Shown: in pieces, positions 9,350-18,234 of the stretch
Layout of the letters: each line of letters opens with the position of its first letter
Position numbering within the stretch: position 1 is the first letter of the stretch
NCBI RefSeq assembly: GCF_029525575.1
Contig: NZ_JAPDIA010000003.1
Coordinates: 1,418,214 to 1,482,213 of the forward strand
Reading direction: 5' to 3'
DNA length: 64,000 nucleotides
From: Cohnella rhizosphaerae
GTDB lineage: Bacteria; Bacillota; Bacilli; Paenibacillales; Paenibacillaceae
The notes under the pieces: generated by a model
Database searches by the model: none
What the model was told of the DNA's origin: nothing
The model's input: the letters and a program-made list of their open reading frames with translations, nothing else
Position numbers and translations under genes: made by a program

Positions 9350-10163
9350 ATGTTGATGAAAAGGATCGTATCTATACTGGCTGCGGCGATGCTGATCGTG
9401 CCGACCTTAGCGACACCCTGTGGGACATCCTTTGCGAACAGCGTCCCTATTCAATTAGACAGCGGAAAGCTTCAAAACAATCGGGTGCTCATTCCTTTGC
9501 GGGCGGTATCGGAAAATCTGGGTGCGGATGTACAATGGAATCAACAAACGAAACAAATAACCATCACTCGGGACAGCACAACGATCGTACTCGAACTGGA
9601 TTCTCCGAACGTATCGGTGAACCAAACCCAAGTGACGCTTGACGTGCCCGCGCAGTTATTTTACGGGGGGCATGACGTACGTTCCGCTGCGTTTTGTAAG
9701 CCAAACGCTGGGGGCGGAGGTCGGCTGGAATCAGCAAACCAAACAGGCGACGATTACGACGGCAGAACGACAGCTTGTCGTCAGTATGGACCAGAAAGCC
9801 GAAGTGCCGTCGTCCAGACGAATCACGGATCAGCGAGTCCAAGTACTGGTCGACAAATTAAATGAAGCGACCGACATTTCTGCGATGAAGCAAATCCGAA
9901 CGTATTTCAGCCCTTATTTTACGGACCTATTTATTAACACCCTTGTTCAAAGCAAAGGACTTGAGAACGACTTTAAGTTTAAAACAATCTATCAATCAGG
10001 CGTTACCTATAAAGATGATCATACGGCGACCCTGGTTCAGTCTTCCGGGATGAATTCGGATAACGAGACGCTTTATCGGTATGCTACGCTGGTTTACGCG
10101 GATAAGAGCTGGAAGGTCAGTGCCGTTTCATTTAAGAAAGTGACCGAAATTTTGAATCCTTAA
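9350..10163 (+). CDS. Secreted protein with copper amine oxidase N-terminal-like domain, frameshifted
   Basis: Repaired length is about 270 aa. A signal peptide (MKRIVSILAAAMLIVPTLA) precedes two copies of the stalk-like motif: VLIPLRAVSENLGADVQWN and, later, YVPLRFVSQTLGAEVGWN, each followed by QQTKQ and a beta strand. That is the hallmark of the CuAO N-terminal domain found on many Paenibacillus cell-surface proteins. The C-terminal ~120 residues look like a separate alpha/beta domain of unknown role. Six G at 9665-9670 break the frame between the two motifs; dropping one restores it. The ribosome site AGGAGG is well placed for ATG 9350. The function is unknown and no catalytic residues are evident. 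Confidence 0.8.
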
Positions 10164-10222
10164 TATTGCAGAGCAGGGTGAACGGCGATTAAGCTTACCA
10201 GTCTTACCGCCAAGCAGACGAC

Positions 10223-10261
10223 AAAAAGGGGAAGAAGCGGCCGCGGCCGTCTCTTCCCCTT
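10223..10261 (-). terminator. Terminator of the psuK-psuG operon
   Basis: AAGGGGAAGA and TCTTCCCCTT form a strong stem with a GC-rich inner hairpin. On the minus strand it is followed by TTTTTGTC. It sits between the convergent psuG and the secreted-protein gene. Confidence 0.8.
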
Positions 10262-10284
10262 CTTGTCATTTCCGCTGACTTGAC

Positions 10285-11196
10285 TTACTTCGCCTTCAGC
10301 GCCACGGCGATCTCCGCCGCGACCTTGGCGTTGTGGTACACGAGCTGGATGTTCGTGTCGAGGCTGCTGCCGCCCGTCAGCTCTTTGATCCGCCCGAGGA
10401 GGAACGGCGTCACGCGCTTGCCGGCAATATGCTGCGCGTTGGCTTCGTCCAGCGCCTGGCGGATGACGGCTTCCATCTTGTCCGCAGGCTGGGCGTACTC
10501 GGCCGGGACCGGGTTGGCGACGATCGCGCCGCCCGCAAGCCCGAGATGCCACTTCGTCCGCAGCATGGCGGCGACCTCTTCCGGCGTGTCGAGCCTGAAG
10601 TCGACGCCGAAGCCGCTCTCCCGTGCGTAGAACGAAGGGAACTCGTCCGTCTTGTAGCCGACGACGGGTACGCCCTGGGTCTCCAAATACTCGAGCGTGC
10701 GGCCGATGTCGAGGATGGACTTGGCGCCCGCGCAGACGACGGCGACGTTCGTCCGGGCCAGCTCGGTCAGGTCCGCGGACACGTCCATGCTGTTCTCGCC
10801 GTCGCGATGTACGCCGCCGATGCCGCCGGTGGCGAACACTTCGATGCCGGCCATCGCGGCGCCGATCATCGTGGCCGACACGGTCGTCGCGCCGATCTTG
10901 CCGGCGGACAGGATGTGCGCGAAGTCGCGGCGGCTTACCTTCTCGACGTGCGGCGTGTTGGCGAACGCTTCAAGTCCTTCCGCGTCGAGCCCGATCCGGA
11001 TGCGGCCGTTCATGATGCCGATCGTCGCGGGGGCGGCTCCGTTTTCGCGGATGATGTCTTCGACCTTGCGGGCCATCTCGATATTTTGCGGATACGGCAT
11101 GCCGTGCGAGATGATCGTCGTCTCCAGCGCGACGACCGGTTTGCCTTCGTTCAGCGCGTCCTGGACTTCCTTGGTCATTTGAAGATAAGGGTTCAT
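10285..11196 (-). CDS. psuG: Pseudouridine-5'-phosphate glycosidase
   Basis: An intact 303-aa protein matching PsuG in length and motifs: [14 protein letters not shown] near the N-terminus, then [13 protein letters not shown] and [15 protein letters not shown]. PsuG cleaves the C-C glycosidic bond of pseudouridine 5'-phosphate to uracil and ribose 5-phosphate in the cytosol. It lies 37 bp downstream of the pseudouridine kinase gene and shares its promoter and terminator, so the two form a two-gene salvage operon. Confidence 0.95.
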   Translation of the reverse strand: MNPYLQMTKEVQDALNEGKPVVALETTIISHGMPYPQNIEMARKVEDIIRENGAAPATIGIMNGRIRIGLDAEGLEAFANTPHVEKVSRRDFAHILSAGKIGATTVSATMIGAAMAGIEVFATGGIGGVHRDGENSMDVSADLTELARTNVAVVCAGAKSILDIGRTLEYLETQGVPVVGYKTDEFPSFYARESGFGVDFRLDTPEEVAAMLRTKWHLGLAGGAIVANPVPAEYAQPADKMEAVIRQALDEANAQHIAGKRVTPFLLGRIKELTGGSSLDTNIQLVYHNAKVAAEIAVALKAK

Positions 11197-11233
11197 GGGA
11201 TCGTTTCCTTTCGCTAGATGGATGTGGGTGAAA

Positions 11234-12346
11234 CTAAATTCGCGATTCGCGGACGGCTTCGGCTAGCCGTTCTTCATTCAGCTGCTCGGAGGAGGAGCTC
11301 GCAGTCTCAAGCGCGATGCGGGCGGCGGCCAGCCCTGACCGGCAGGCGTCTGCGAAGGCTTCGCCGCGCAGCACGCCGTAGGCGACGCCGGCGAGGAACG
11401 CGTCGCCGGCTCCGGTGACGTCGACGACACGGACCGGCAGCGCCGGCAGATGAAGCTCGCCGTCCGGCCCGGCGCAGTAGGCGCCGTGCTTGCCGAGCGT
11501 GATCAGCACATGGCCGGCGCCGCGCGCCAGGATCAGGCGGGCGAGCTCGGCCCATTCGGCGACGCCGCCGTCCGCCGTCGGCTCTTCGTCGCCCCGCCCT
11601 GCCAGCTGGCGCGCTTCGGCGAGGTTGGGGAATACCGCGGCGATGCCGTCCAGCCGCTCCGGCAGCTTCTTCGCCTTCTCCGGCGAGATCGGATCGACGA
11701 ACAGCGGGAGCCCGGCGTCGCCGCAGCGGCGCGCCAGCCAGGCCAGGCTGGCGGCGGGAAGATTCGCGTCCGCGACAACCAGCTTCGAAGCGGCGATGTG
11801 CGGCCACTTCTCCTCAAGCGTGCCCGGCGTGATCCGCTCGTAGATGTCCATGTCGGCGAAGGCGATGAACAATTCCCCGTCTTCGCCGAGAATCGCGGTG
11901 TAGCTGCCTGTCTTCTCGCCGCTCAGCACGAGGGACGGGCCGATGTCGACGCCCTGGCTCGCCGTCCGCTCGAGCAGCCAGCTGCCGGCCTTGTCGTCGC
12001 CGACCGCCGTAAGCAGCGCGACGCGCGCGGAGAGGGCGGCGAGGTTGGCCGCGATGTTGCGCGCGACGCCGCCGCAGCTCTCCGCGACCGCGACGGGATT
12101 GGAGGCGCCGAGCCGCAGCGGCTGCTTGCCGCGGGCTTTGCTGTCCAGGTTCGCGCCTCCGATGCAGAGCACGCTGCCTTCCTCGGCGAGCACGTACGCT
12201 CTGCCGCGAATGCTGCCTTTGCGGGTCAGCGCCGCCACGTATCCCGCGACCGCGCTGCGGGAAATGCCGATGGCGTCCGCCAGCTCCTGCTGGGTGACGA
12301 ACGGATTGCGCCGGATGAACGACAGTATTTGTTGTTCGCGGTCCAT
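11234..12346 (-). CDS. psuK: Pseudouridine kinase with N-terminal winged-helix domain
   Basis: 370 aa. Residues 1-60 are a winged helix ([34 protein letters not shown]). The rest is a PfkB sugar kinase beginning [15 protein letters not shown], with the ATP-site motif GAGDAFLAG near residue 317. It phosphorylates pseudouridine for PsuG. The DNA-binding domain suggests that the enzyme also acts as its own regulator; this layout is known in some PfkB proteins but the control role here is inferred. The divergent intergenic region of 147 bp carries its promoter and that of the BlaI-like gene. Confidence 0.93.
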   Translation of the reverse strand: MDREQQILSFIRRNPFVTQQELADAIGISRSAVAGYVAALTRKGSIRGRAYVLAEEGSVLCIGGANLDSKARGKQPLRLGASNPVAVAESCGGVARNIAANLAALSARVALLTAVGDDKAGSWLLERTASQGVDIGPSLVLSGEKTGSYTAILGEDGELFIAFADMDIYERITPGTLEEKWPHIAASKLVVADANLPAASLAWLARRCGDAGLPLFVDPISPEKAKKLPERLDGIAAVFPNLAEARQLAGRGDEEPTADGGVAEWAELARLILARGAGHVLITLGKHGAYCAGPDGELHLPALPVRVVDVTGAGDAFLAGVAYGVLRGEAFADACRSGLAAARIALETASSSSEQLNEERLAEAVRESRI

Positions 12347-12382
12347 AGGCGGCTCCTCTCACGTTTTTAAACTTATGTTTGT

Positions 12383-12388
12383 ATTATA
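12383..12388 (-). promoter_or_regulatory. -10 element of psuK promoter
   Basis: A perfect TATAAT on the minus strand lies 37 bp before the psuK ATG. A TTGCAT about 18 bp further upstream is a weak -35 candidate. Confidence 0.5.
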
Positions 12389-12438
12389 GACAAAAGTCCG
12401 AAAACGATGCAACCCGAATATCGCGGCGGGGACCAACG

Positions 12439-12468
12439 TTGACGTGCGCGGCCGCGGAAAACTATAAT
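12439..12468 (+). promoter_or_regulatory. Promoter of the BlaI-like/M56 genes
   Basis: TTGACG (12439-12444), an 18-bp spacer and TATAAT (12463-12468) precede the BlaI-like start by 25 bp. The short leader leaves room for autorepression, but I see no clear TACA-TGTA dyad. Confidence 0.65.
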
Positions 12469-12493
12469 CCGTAGTGTGAAGGGTGTGTAGAAT

Positions 12494-12918
12494 ATGAAGC
12501 TGCAAAATTTCAAAGTTCACGGGAACGGCCTCGAACGCTTTTTCGGACCGCTCGAAGCCAGGATCATGACCGCGCTTTGGGATGCGGAGGGCGAGCTGAC
12601 GATCAAAGAAGTGCAGCAGGCGCTGAACAAGGACAAGGACAAGGAAATGAGCTTCAACACGGTCATGACGGTGATGAACCGGCTGGTGGACAAAGGGATA
12701 TTGAGCAAAAAAGACGAATGCCAAATCGCATCGGTATCGCCCGGTCCTTACCCGCGACGAATTTCTCGAGGCGCAGTCGAAGGAGCTTGCCTTCGAGCTG
12801 GTCCACGAATTCGGCTCGCGCGCCGTCGCGCATATGGTCGATGCTTTGGAGCAGGTCGATCCCGACCTGCTGGACCAGCTGGAGCGACAGCTCAAACAAC
12901 ATAAAAAAGGAACGATAA
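12494..12918 (+). CDS. BlaI/MecI-family repressor, frameshifted twice
   Basis: Repaired length is about 140 aa, normal for the family. The winged helix is clear (FFGPLEARIMTALWDAEGE, IKEVQQAL, SFNTVMTVMNRLVDKGIL), followed by RYRPVLTRDEFLEAQ and a C-terminal dimerisation helix. Two A runs break it: 12707-12712 and 12903-12908, each apparently six A for five. The first repair gives LSKKTNAKSHRYRPV and the second creates HKKER then TAA, three bases before the M56 gene starts. Without these repairs it appears falsely fused to the peptidase. Such repressors are cleaved or released when the partner M56 metallopeptidase signals. Confidence 0.85.
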
Positions 12919-12920
12919 AC

Positions 12921-13758
12921 ATGTGGGAAGCCCGCTCGAGATGGCTGCTCGCCCTATCATTGTCCGTTGCGGCGTTCGTGGCGGCGCAGATGGCGATGTT
13001 CGCGCTCAAGGTCGTCTTCCGGATCAGGCTGCCATTCGTGCTGTTCGACTACTGCGTCGCCTGGTTCCGTTACATGGGATTTCCCGTATCTCTTCCCTTG
13101 ATGAGCGCGGTATTCGTCTCGACGCTGGCCTTCTGCGCGAGTCAGCTTGTCCGGGAGGCGGTCTGCGCCAGGCGATTCGGCAGCATGCTGCGCCGTTCGG
13201 CGGACGCCCGCCTGTCAAGGCGATACGGACGCCGGTTCGGCATCGGCCGGGGGCGGCTCGCGATCATCCGCGCGGAAGCGCCCGTCGCGATGACCGTCGG
13301 CCTTTTCCGGCCGCGGATCGTATTGTCCGCGGGACTGCTGCGCATGCTGGAGCCGGCCGAGCTCGCCGCGGTCGTCGCGCATGAGCGGCACCATCTGAGG
13401 CGCCGCGATCCGCTCGCGCTGTTCGCGCTGTCGCTAAGCCGCAAGGCGCTGTGGTACGTGCCGCTGCTCGGCTGGGCGGAGGACAAGTACAAGACGGCGG
13501 TCGAAGTGCTGGCGGACCGCCATGCGATCGCGTCGTCGAGCGGCGGCGCCGAAGCGCTGGGCGGCGCGCTGCTGAAGCTGCTGCGGCAGGCCGGGGTCGG
13601 GGGGGATGCCCGCGGCGAGCGCTTCCTTCGCGGACGCGTCGGTCAACGTGCGCATTCGGCTATTGCTGGATCCCCGGTACAGCCCCTCATGGAGACCGCC
13701 CCTTGCCGCTACGCTGCTTTCGTTCGCGGCGCTGGCGCTTTTGGCCGCGCTAAGCTAA
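12921..13758 (+). CDS. M56-family membrane metallopeptidase (BlaR1-like, no sensor domain), frameshifted
   Basis: Repaired length is about 278 aa. Membrane helices lie near residues 10-30 and 50-75. The zinc motif HERHH (His154, Glu155, His158) lies in the sequence VVAHERHHLRRRDP, and AEVLADRHA-like residues follow. A G7 run at 13599-13605 needs one base removed; the repaired end has one more membrane helix (LLSFAALALLAAL) and stops. BlaR1 proteins normally carry a ~250-residue penicillin-binding sensor, absent here, so the signal is unknown. It directly follows the BlaI-like gene, and this pair is a typical two-component repressor/protease module. lspA follows after 82 bp. Confidence 0.82.
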
Positions 13759-13840
13759 AGAAGCGGTTAGCCGGGCAAGGCGCTGGCGCGCAACGGCGGG
13801 GTTCCAGATCGCGTATACTTAGGCAGAAGGAGGGATCGTC

Positions 13841-14323
13841 ATGCGCCGTTGGTTCGGGCTCGTTTATATCGTGCTTTTCGCCGTCATCGCCGTCGATCAG
13901 CTGTCCAAGATCGCGGTCCGCAGGTCATTGCCGGTCGGGGACAGCTATTTATTCTGGCCCGGGGTGCTAAGGTTTACCCACATTGAAAATACGGGCGCGG
14001 CAGGCGGTTCGTTCGAAGGTTGGGGGCCGATTTTTATACCGGTCGCGATCGCGGTCGTCGTCTGGGTCGTTTACGCGCAGCGCAAGGGTAAGCTGAACAA
14101 CCCCTGGTTAGCGGCGGGAGCGGGCTTTTTCGCGGGCGGCGCCGTCGGCAACGCGATCGATCGGCTGCTTTTCGCGCGGGTGACCGACTTTCTGGAGTGG
14201 ACGGGCGGCAGAGGCATCATGAATCTGGCCGATCTCGCGATCAACGTCGGCGTCTTGCTCGGCATCGTGGGGATGCTGCTGGAAGCGCGGGCGGCCAGGA
14301 AAAATCCGGAGCCAGATGTGTGA
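13841..14323 (+). CDS. lspA: Lipoprotein signal peptidase II
   Basis: An intact 160-aa protein with four hydrophobic helices. The family motifs appear in order: VDQLSK, HIENTGAAGGSF, GGAVGNAIDRLLF and NLADLAINVG. The two catalytic Asp residues are in GNAIDR and NLAD. It removes signal peptides from prolipoproteins in the membrane, and several such lipoproteins are encoded in this window. The ribosome site AAGGAGG lies just before the ATG. The sequence is divergent from typical LspA, and the chromosome may carry another copy. Confidence 0.9.
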   Translation: MRRWFGLVYIVLFAVIAVDQLSKIAVRRSLPVGDSYLFWPGVLRFTHIENTGAAGGSFEGWGPIFIPVAIAVVVWVVYAQRKGKLNNPWLAAGAGFFAGGAVGNAIDRLLFARVTDFLEWTGGRGIMNLADLAINVGVLLGIVGMLLEARAARKNPEPDV

Positions 14324-14338
14324 TTGGAGGACTTTCAT

Positions 14339-14551
14339 GTGAACAAAGAGAGCGAAAGCGATTTTCTCTCCAAATTAAGCGCGCCTGCCCGAAGGGCGCT
14401 TGAACGGAATGGGATCACCTCGCTCCAGCGTCTGTCGGCTTATGCGGAGTCGGATATTCTGGAGATGCATGGCGTCGGTCCGAGTACGCTTCCCAAGCTG
14501 AGAATCGCATTGGAGGCGCACGGATTGTCGTTCAGAGAAAACCGAACATAG
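14339..14551 (+). CDS. Small RNA polymerase alpha-CTD-like / helix-hairpin-helix protein
   Basis: About 70 aa from a GTG at 14339, chosen because GGAGG lies 8 bases upstream and the nearby ATG is followed at once by a stop. The sequence LSAPARRALERNGITSLQRL and LEMHGVGPSTLPKLRIAL is the helix-hairpin-helix fold seen in the alpha-subunit C-terminal domain. Small stand-alone versions occur in Firmicutes as putative DNA-binding proteins. It begins 15 bp after lspA and ends at a strong terminator, so it is co-transcribed with lspA. The function is unknown. Confidence 0.75.
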   Translation: MNKESESDFLSKLSAPARRALERNGITSLQRLSAYAESDILEMHGVGPSTLPKLRIALEAHGLSFRENRT

Positions 14552-14553
14552 CC

Positions 14554-14601
14554 AAAAAAAGAAGCTTCAGGCTCGCACGATGCGGCCTTGAAGCTTCTTT
14601 T
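14554..14601. terminator. Bidirectional terminator
   Basis: AAAAGAAGCTTCAGGC pairs with GCCTTGAAGCTTCTTTT, with A and T runs on opposite sides. It ends both the lspA unit and the convergent lipoprotein gene. Confidence 0.85.
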
Positions 14602-14614
14602 GTCTTGTAAACCG

Positions 14615-15919
14615 TTACTTGGCGGCGCTGCCTTCCGGTTTCGCGAACGTATGCGTCTGGGTCCAATGCGCGCCGCTGTCTTGCGACACGTATAGGACGG
14701 ATGCGTTTTGCGAGTCGGTAAGAATCCAGGAGACATGTTTGGCGTCGGCCGCCGCGATCAGCTGCTTGCCGTATCCCGGAAGCTGCGGCTTGTCGTTCAC
14801 CCAGGTCTTGCCGCCGTCCGTCGTGTAGCCCAACGTGTTCGGATTGTCGCAAGCCTGACATTGGCCGCCGAGGAAGGCCGTCTTCGTATCGACGACGTAA
14901 AGCGTGCCCGGCGAGCTGCCTTCGTTGGAAGGCACGCCTTTGTCGTCCATTTTAAAGCCTGGCGCCGGTCCTGCGCCGGCGGTGCTGTTGGCGACGACGG
15001 GCTGCCATGTTTTCCCGCCGTCCGCGGTATGGAAGAGCGAGTACGAAGTCTGGGTCATTCCAGAACCGCCGATCAGCTCGATCCAGGCGTCGTTTTTGCC
15101 GGCGGAGCGGATGACCGCGCCGTTCAGCGGCTCCTCCCAAGCCTTCGCGTAGACGGAGGTCCACGTCTTCCCGCCATCCTGCGTACGGAGGAAGCTGAAT
15201 TTTTTGCCCGCCGTCTGCGTGACGGCCCAGCCGTTGCTCCGGTCGTGGAAGTAAACGTCGCCGACCTGGTCTTTGGGGACCGAGAGCTCCTGCCATGTCT
15301 TGCCGCCGTCCTGGGTCGTCCATGATCCGCTAAACGCCTCGTTCTCGTTTACGAAATGGAAAAAGGCGTAGCTCGGAATTTTCCCCGCGTCGCTCCAGTT
15401 TTTGCCGCCGTCCGTCGTTCTCACAAGCTTCACGGCCTTGGCGTCGCCGATGTCGAGCGTTGCCCACGCTTGTTGGTCGTTCAGCGCGAAAATCTGCAGC
15501 ACTTCGTAGTTGTGCTTGTACTGCGTGCGCCAGGTTTTGCCGCCGTCGTCGGTTCTCGCGATCCATCCTTTGCCGCCCGTCCAGCCGCTCTTCGTGCCGG
15601 CCATGCGCAGCGCGGTCGGCGTTCCGAGGATCGCCTGCTGCGATTCGGACGCTGCGGCCGACGGCGCGGCGGAAGGCGACGCGCTCGGTTCCGAGGATGG
15701 ACGCTGCGCCGGAATCGCGGAAGGCGAGGAGGCTCCGGCTTCGGCGTTAGAAGCTGCCGGGGGCGACGCGCTCGTGGCTTCGGACGCAGGTGCGGTAGCG
15801 GATACCGTCGCTGTCGCATCGCCTGATGAAGCCGCGTTACCGTTTTGGCCGCAAGCGGCGAGGGAAGCTGCGAGTATGGACGAGGCCAGCAGGAGGCTGA
15901 GCCGTTTTAATTTAGGCAT
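14615..15919 (-). CDS. Asp-box (BNR/sortilin-like beta-propeller) lipoprotein
   Basis: An intact 434-aa protein. The lipobox LAAC follows a hydrophobic signal, then a long Ser/Ala/Pro linker (about residues 30-95). At least six Asp-box repeats of the form TxDGGKTW follow (TDDGGKTWR, TTDGGKNWS, TQDGGKTWQ, TQDGGKTWT, TADGGKTWQ, TTDGGKTWV), as in WD40-like/BNR propellers. It is probably anchored on the outer face of the membrane. No sialidase catalytic motif is evident, so a binding role is more likely than hydrolysis. Single gene with its own terminator. Confidence 0.85.
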   Translation of the reverse strand: MPKLKRLSLLLASSILAASLAACGQNGNAASSGDATATVSATAPASEATSASPPAASNAEAGASSPSAIPAQRPSSEPSASPSAAPSAAASESQQAILGTPTALRMAGTKSGWTGGKGWIARTDDGGKTWRTQYKHNYEVLQIFALNDQQAWATLDIGDAKAVKLVRTTDGGKNWSDAGKIPSYAFFHFVNENEAFSGSWTTQDGGKTWQELSVPKDQVGDVYFHDRSNGWAVTQTAGKKFSFLRTQDGGKTWTSVYAKAWEEPLNGAVIRSAGKNDAWIELIGGSGMTQTSYSLFHTADGGKTWQPVVANSTAGAGPAPGFKMDDKGVPSNEGSSPGTLYVVDTKTAFLGGQCQACDNPNTLGYTTDGGKTWVNDKPQLPGYGKQLIAAADAKHVSWILTDSQNASVLYVSQDSGAHWTQTHTFAKPEGSAAK

Positions 15920-16027
15920 GGCGTTTCATCTCCGTTTCTTCGTGATGGAAGTAGTTTAACCTTCATGAAGTTAGACGAACCGCCCGGCAGGGAAGTTGCC
16001 GGACAGAGGATTGGCTGATTTTAAGTA

Positions 16028-16056
16028 TTGAGTACAATAAAATATTAATGTATACT
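16028..16056 (+). promoter_or_regulatory. Promoter/operator 1 of the FCD regulon
   Basis: TTGAGT (16028-16033), a 17-bp spacer and TATACT (16051-16056) precede the dehydrogenase start by 34 bp. The -10 sits in TAATGTATACTAAAA, nearly the same as at 19034 and 27264. The shared sequence around the -10 goes beyond what sigma-A needs and is the likely operator of the FCD regulator. Confidence 0.75.
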
Positions 16057-16090
16057 AAAATAAATTATCGTATGTAAAGGGGCGTTTGTT

Positions 16091-17056
16091 GTGGGCTATC
16101 GGATTGCCATCGCCACGACGGAACCGGGATTCGCGGATTACGTGAACGAAAAGCGAATCTTGGAACCGCTTCCGGCCGAAATTGAGATTCGCGCTTGTCA
16201 CACGGTTCAGGAGCTGATCGCGTTTTGCCGCGATGCGGATGCCATCCTGACCAATCACGCCCCGTTCACCAAGGAGGTCATCGATCAGCTTCAGCGCTGC
16301 AAGGTTATCGTTCGGTACGGAATCGGGTACGACACGGTGGATATCAAGGCGGCCGCGGCGAGGAACATTCCGGTCGTGAACGTGCCCGACTACGGTATTC
16401 AGGAGGTGGCCGATCATGCGGTCACGCTGCTGCTGAGCGCGGTGCGCAAAGTGACGATCATGGATCGCAACGTGAGGAGGGGAGATTGGCAGATCCAGTC
16501 GCTCGGCCCGATCGTCGGTCTTCGGGACAAAGTGCTCGGGCTGGCGGGATTCGGCAGCATTGCAAAGGAGGTCGCCCGCAGAGCCCAAGGCTTCCGTTTG
16601 CAAGTGATCGCATACGATCCGTTCGTGCCGGAGCACGCATTCGAGGCGTCGGGCGTTCGGAAGGTCGATTTTGACACGCTGCTGCGCGAGAGCGATTTGA
16701 TCTCCTCCCACTTGCCGCTGAACGCCCAAACGGCGCATATTTTCGACCGGGAAGCTTTTCGGCGCATGAAAAGCACGGCTTACCTCGTCAACACGTCGCG
16801 GGGCGGCGTGGTTCGGACGTCCGATTTGGTATGGGCGCTGCAAAACGGCATCATCGCCGGCGCTGGTCTCGACGTGTTCGAGCAGGAGCCGATTGCCCCG
16901 GAGCATCCCTTGCTGGGCTTGGACAACTGCGTGCTGAGCCCCCATGCGGCCTGGTATTCGGAAGATGCAAGCGAGCGGCTACAGCGGTTTGCCGCCATGG
17001 AGGTCAAAAGGGTATTGACCGGAGAACGTCCGAAGCATGTCGTGAACGGCGTCTGA
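16091..17056 (+). CDS. D-2-hydroxyacid dehydrogenase (PGDH/CtBP-like)
   Basis: An intact 321-aa protein from a GTG with AAAGGGG upstream. The Rossmann motif VLGLAGFGSIAKEVARRA is around residues 150-170. Family motifs YGIGYDTVDI, NVPDYG, LVNTSRGGVVRT, GLDVFEQEP and a catalytic-region His (LSPHAAWYSE) are all present. It should reduce a 2-keto acid or oxidise a D-2-hydroxy acid with NAD(H). First gene after regulon promoter 1, 27 bp before the epimerase-like gene. A role in the cluster's sugar-acid pathway is likely; the exact substrate is unknown. Confidence 0.88.
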   Translation: MGYRIAIATTEPGFADYVNEKRILEPLPAEIEIRACHTVQELIAFCRDADAILTNHAPFTKEVIDQLQRCKVIVRYGIGYDTVDIKAAAARNIPVVNVPDYGIQEVADHAVTLLLSAVRKVTIMDRNVRRGDWQIQSLGPIVGLRDKVLGLAGFGSIAKEVARRAQGFRLQVIAYDPFVPEHAFEASGVRKVDFDTLLRESDLISSHLPLNAQTAHIFDREAFRRMKSTAYLVNTSRGGVVRTSDLVWALQNGIIAGAGLDVFEQEPIAPEHPLLGLDNCVLSPHAAWYSEDASERLQRFAAMEVKRVLTGERPKHVVNGV

Positions 17057-17083
17057 CGCAGGCGGAACAAGGAGGAACGCAGG

Positions 17084-18154
17084 ATGCCCGACGTATACGG
17101 TCGACGGATGGATCGAGCCGCATTGATGAGAAGAGTAGGCAGCATGGAGCAGATGGCGTACGTACGTCCTTTTACTTATGGAGAAGGTCGAGCGAACGGC
17201 GTTAAGGCTTTCGACGTTTCGAACGGTACGGGGTTGGATTTTACCGTACTCGAGAGCAAAGGGATGGATATGGTCGGCATGCGCTACAAAGGCATGAATC
17301 TGCATTACGCGCCCAAGTCCGGCACCGTCTCTCCCGCGCTGGCGGACATGAACGGAACCGAATTCATGCGCGCCATATCGGGCGGGATGCTGTATACATG
17401 CGGCTTGTTGAACGTTGGCAACGCTTGCGAAGACGAAGGAACCGGACATCCGTTCCATGGGCGGATGAAAACGACGCCCGCCGAGCAAATTTCCGTCGAC
17501 TGCGGCTGGGAGGGGGACGAATATATCCTCCGGCTATCCGGTCAAATGCGGGAAGCGGCGATTTTCGGAGACAATCTCGTTTTGAAGCGGTCGATTGCCA
17601 CTTCGGTAGGCAGTAAATCGGTTCGGATTCGGGATGTCGTCGAAAATCAAGGCTTTGAAGCGCAGCAGTTGATGCTGCTTTATCATATCAACATTGGTTT
17701 TCCGATTCTGGATGAAGGTTCGAGGCTGCTGCTGCCCAGCCGGGAGCTGCTGGCCCGAGACGAGACGTCCGAAGCGCACGCGGCGGATTTCGATCGCCTG
17801 GCGGGTCCGATCGACGGGTTCCGGGAGCATGTCTACCGTCATCGTCCGGCTGCCGGTAGCGCGGGATATACGGGAGCGGCAGTCGTCAATCCGCGGCTGG
17901 GCCTCGGGGTGTACATCAAATACGATACGCGTCAGCTGCCCTATCTGGTCCAGTGGAAGTCGATGCGGTCCGGCGATTATGCGATTGGCCTTATGCCGTC
18001 CACCTGCTTTGTGAAGGGCAGAGCGTTCGAGAGAGCGCAGGGCACGCTGCTGCCGATCGCGCCGATGACGGCGCTGTCGTTCGAGCTGGAGATCGGCGTC
18101 ATTGAAGGCGAGACGGACATTCAGGCATTCGAAAAGTTCGTGGAAGGATTGTGA
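17084..18154 (+). CDS. Aldose-1-epimerase-like DUF4432 family protein
   Basis: An intact 356-aa protein with a galactose-mutarotase-like beta-sandwich pattern: DVSNGTGLDFTVLESKGMDM, GMLYTCGLLNVG, HPFHGRMKT, LLYHINIGFPILDEG and a C-terminal GLMPSTCFVKGR. This matches the DUF4432 family, whose members lie in sugar catabolic operons and are thought to act on sugars or sugar acids without a firm general reaction. It is co-transcribed with the dehydrogenase 27 bp upstream and ends at a terminator. Confidence 0.8.
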   Translation: MPDVYGRRMDRAALMRRVGSMEQMAYVRPFTYGEGRANGVKAFDVSNGTGLDFTVLESKGMDMVGMRYKGMNLHYAPKSGTVSPALADMNGTEFMRAISGGMLYTCGLLNVGNACEDEGTGHPFHGRMKTTPAEQISVDCGWEGDEYILRLSGQMREAAIFGDNLVLKRSIATSVGSKSVRIRDVVENQGFEAQQLMLLYHINIGFPILDEGSRLLLPSRELLARDETSEAHAADFDRLAGPIDGFREHVYRHRPAAGSAGYTGAAVVNPRLGLGVYIKYDTRQLPYLVQWKSMRSGDYAIGLMPSTCFVKGRAFERAQGTLLPIAPMTALSFELEIGVIEGETDIQAFEKFVEGL

Positions 18155-18158
18155 ATCG

Positions 18159-18198
18159 AAAAGCCGCCAAACTCCGGATGAAGGAGGTTGGCGGCTTT
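18159..18198. terminator. Terminator between the epimerase-like gene and the convergent regulator
   Basis: AAAAGCCGCCAA pairs with TTGGCGGCTTTT. Symmetric A and T runs suggest use in both directions. Confidence 0.85.
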
Positions 18199-18234
18199 TG
18201 GCCGTCGAACGCGGCGGGATGGGTGGATGATCAC

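Noticed and set aside
12834..13970. A 378-aa BlaI-tail/M56 fusion protein
   Set aside because: It results from extra bases at 12903-12908 and 13599-13605. Repair gives two normal-length proteins with a standard start and stop between them.
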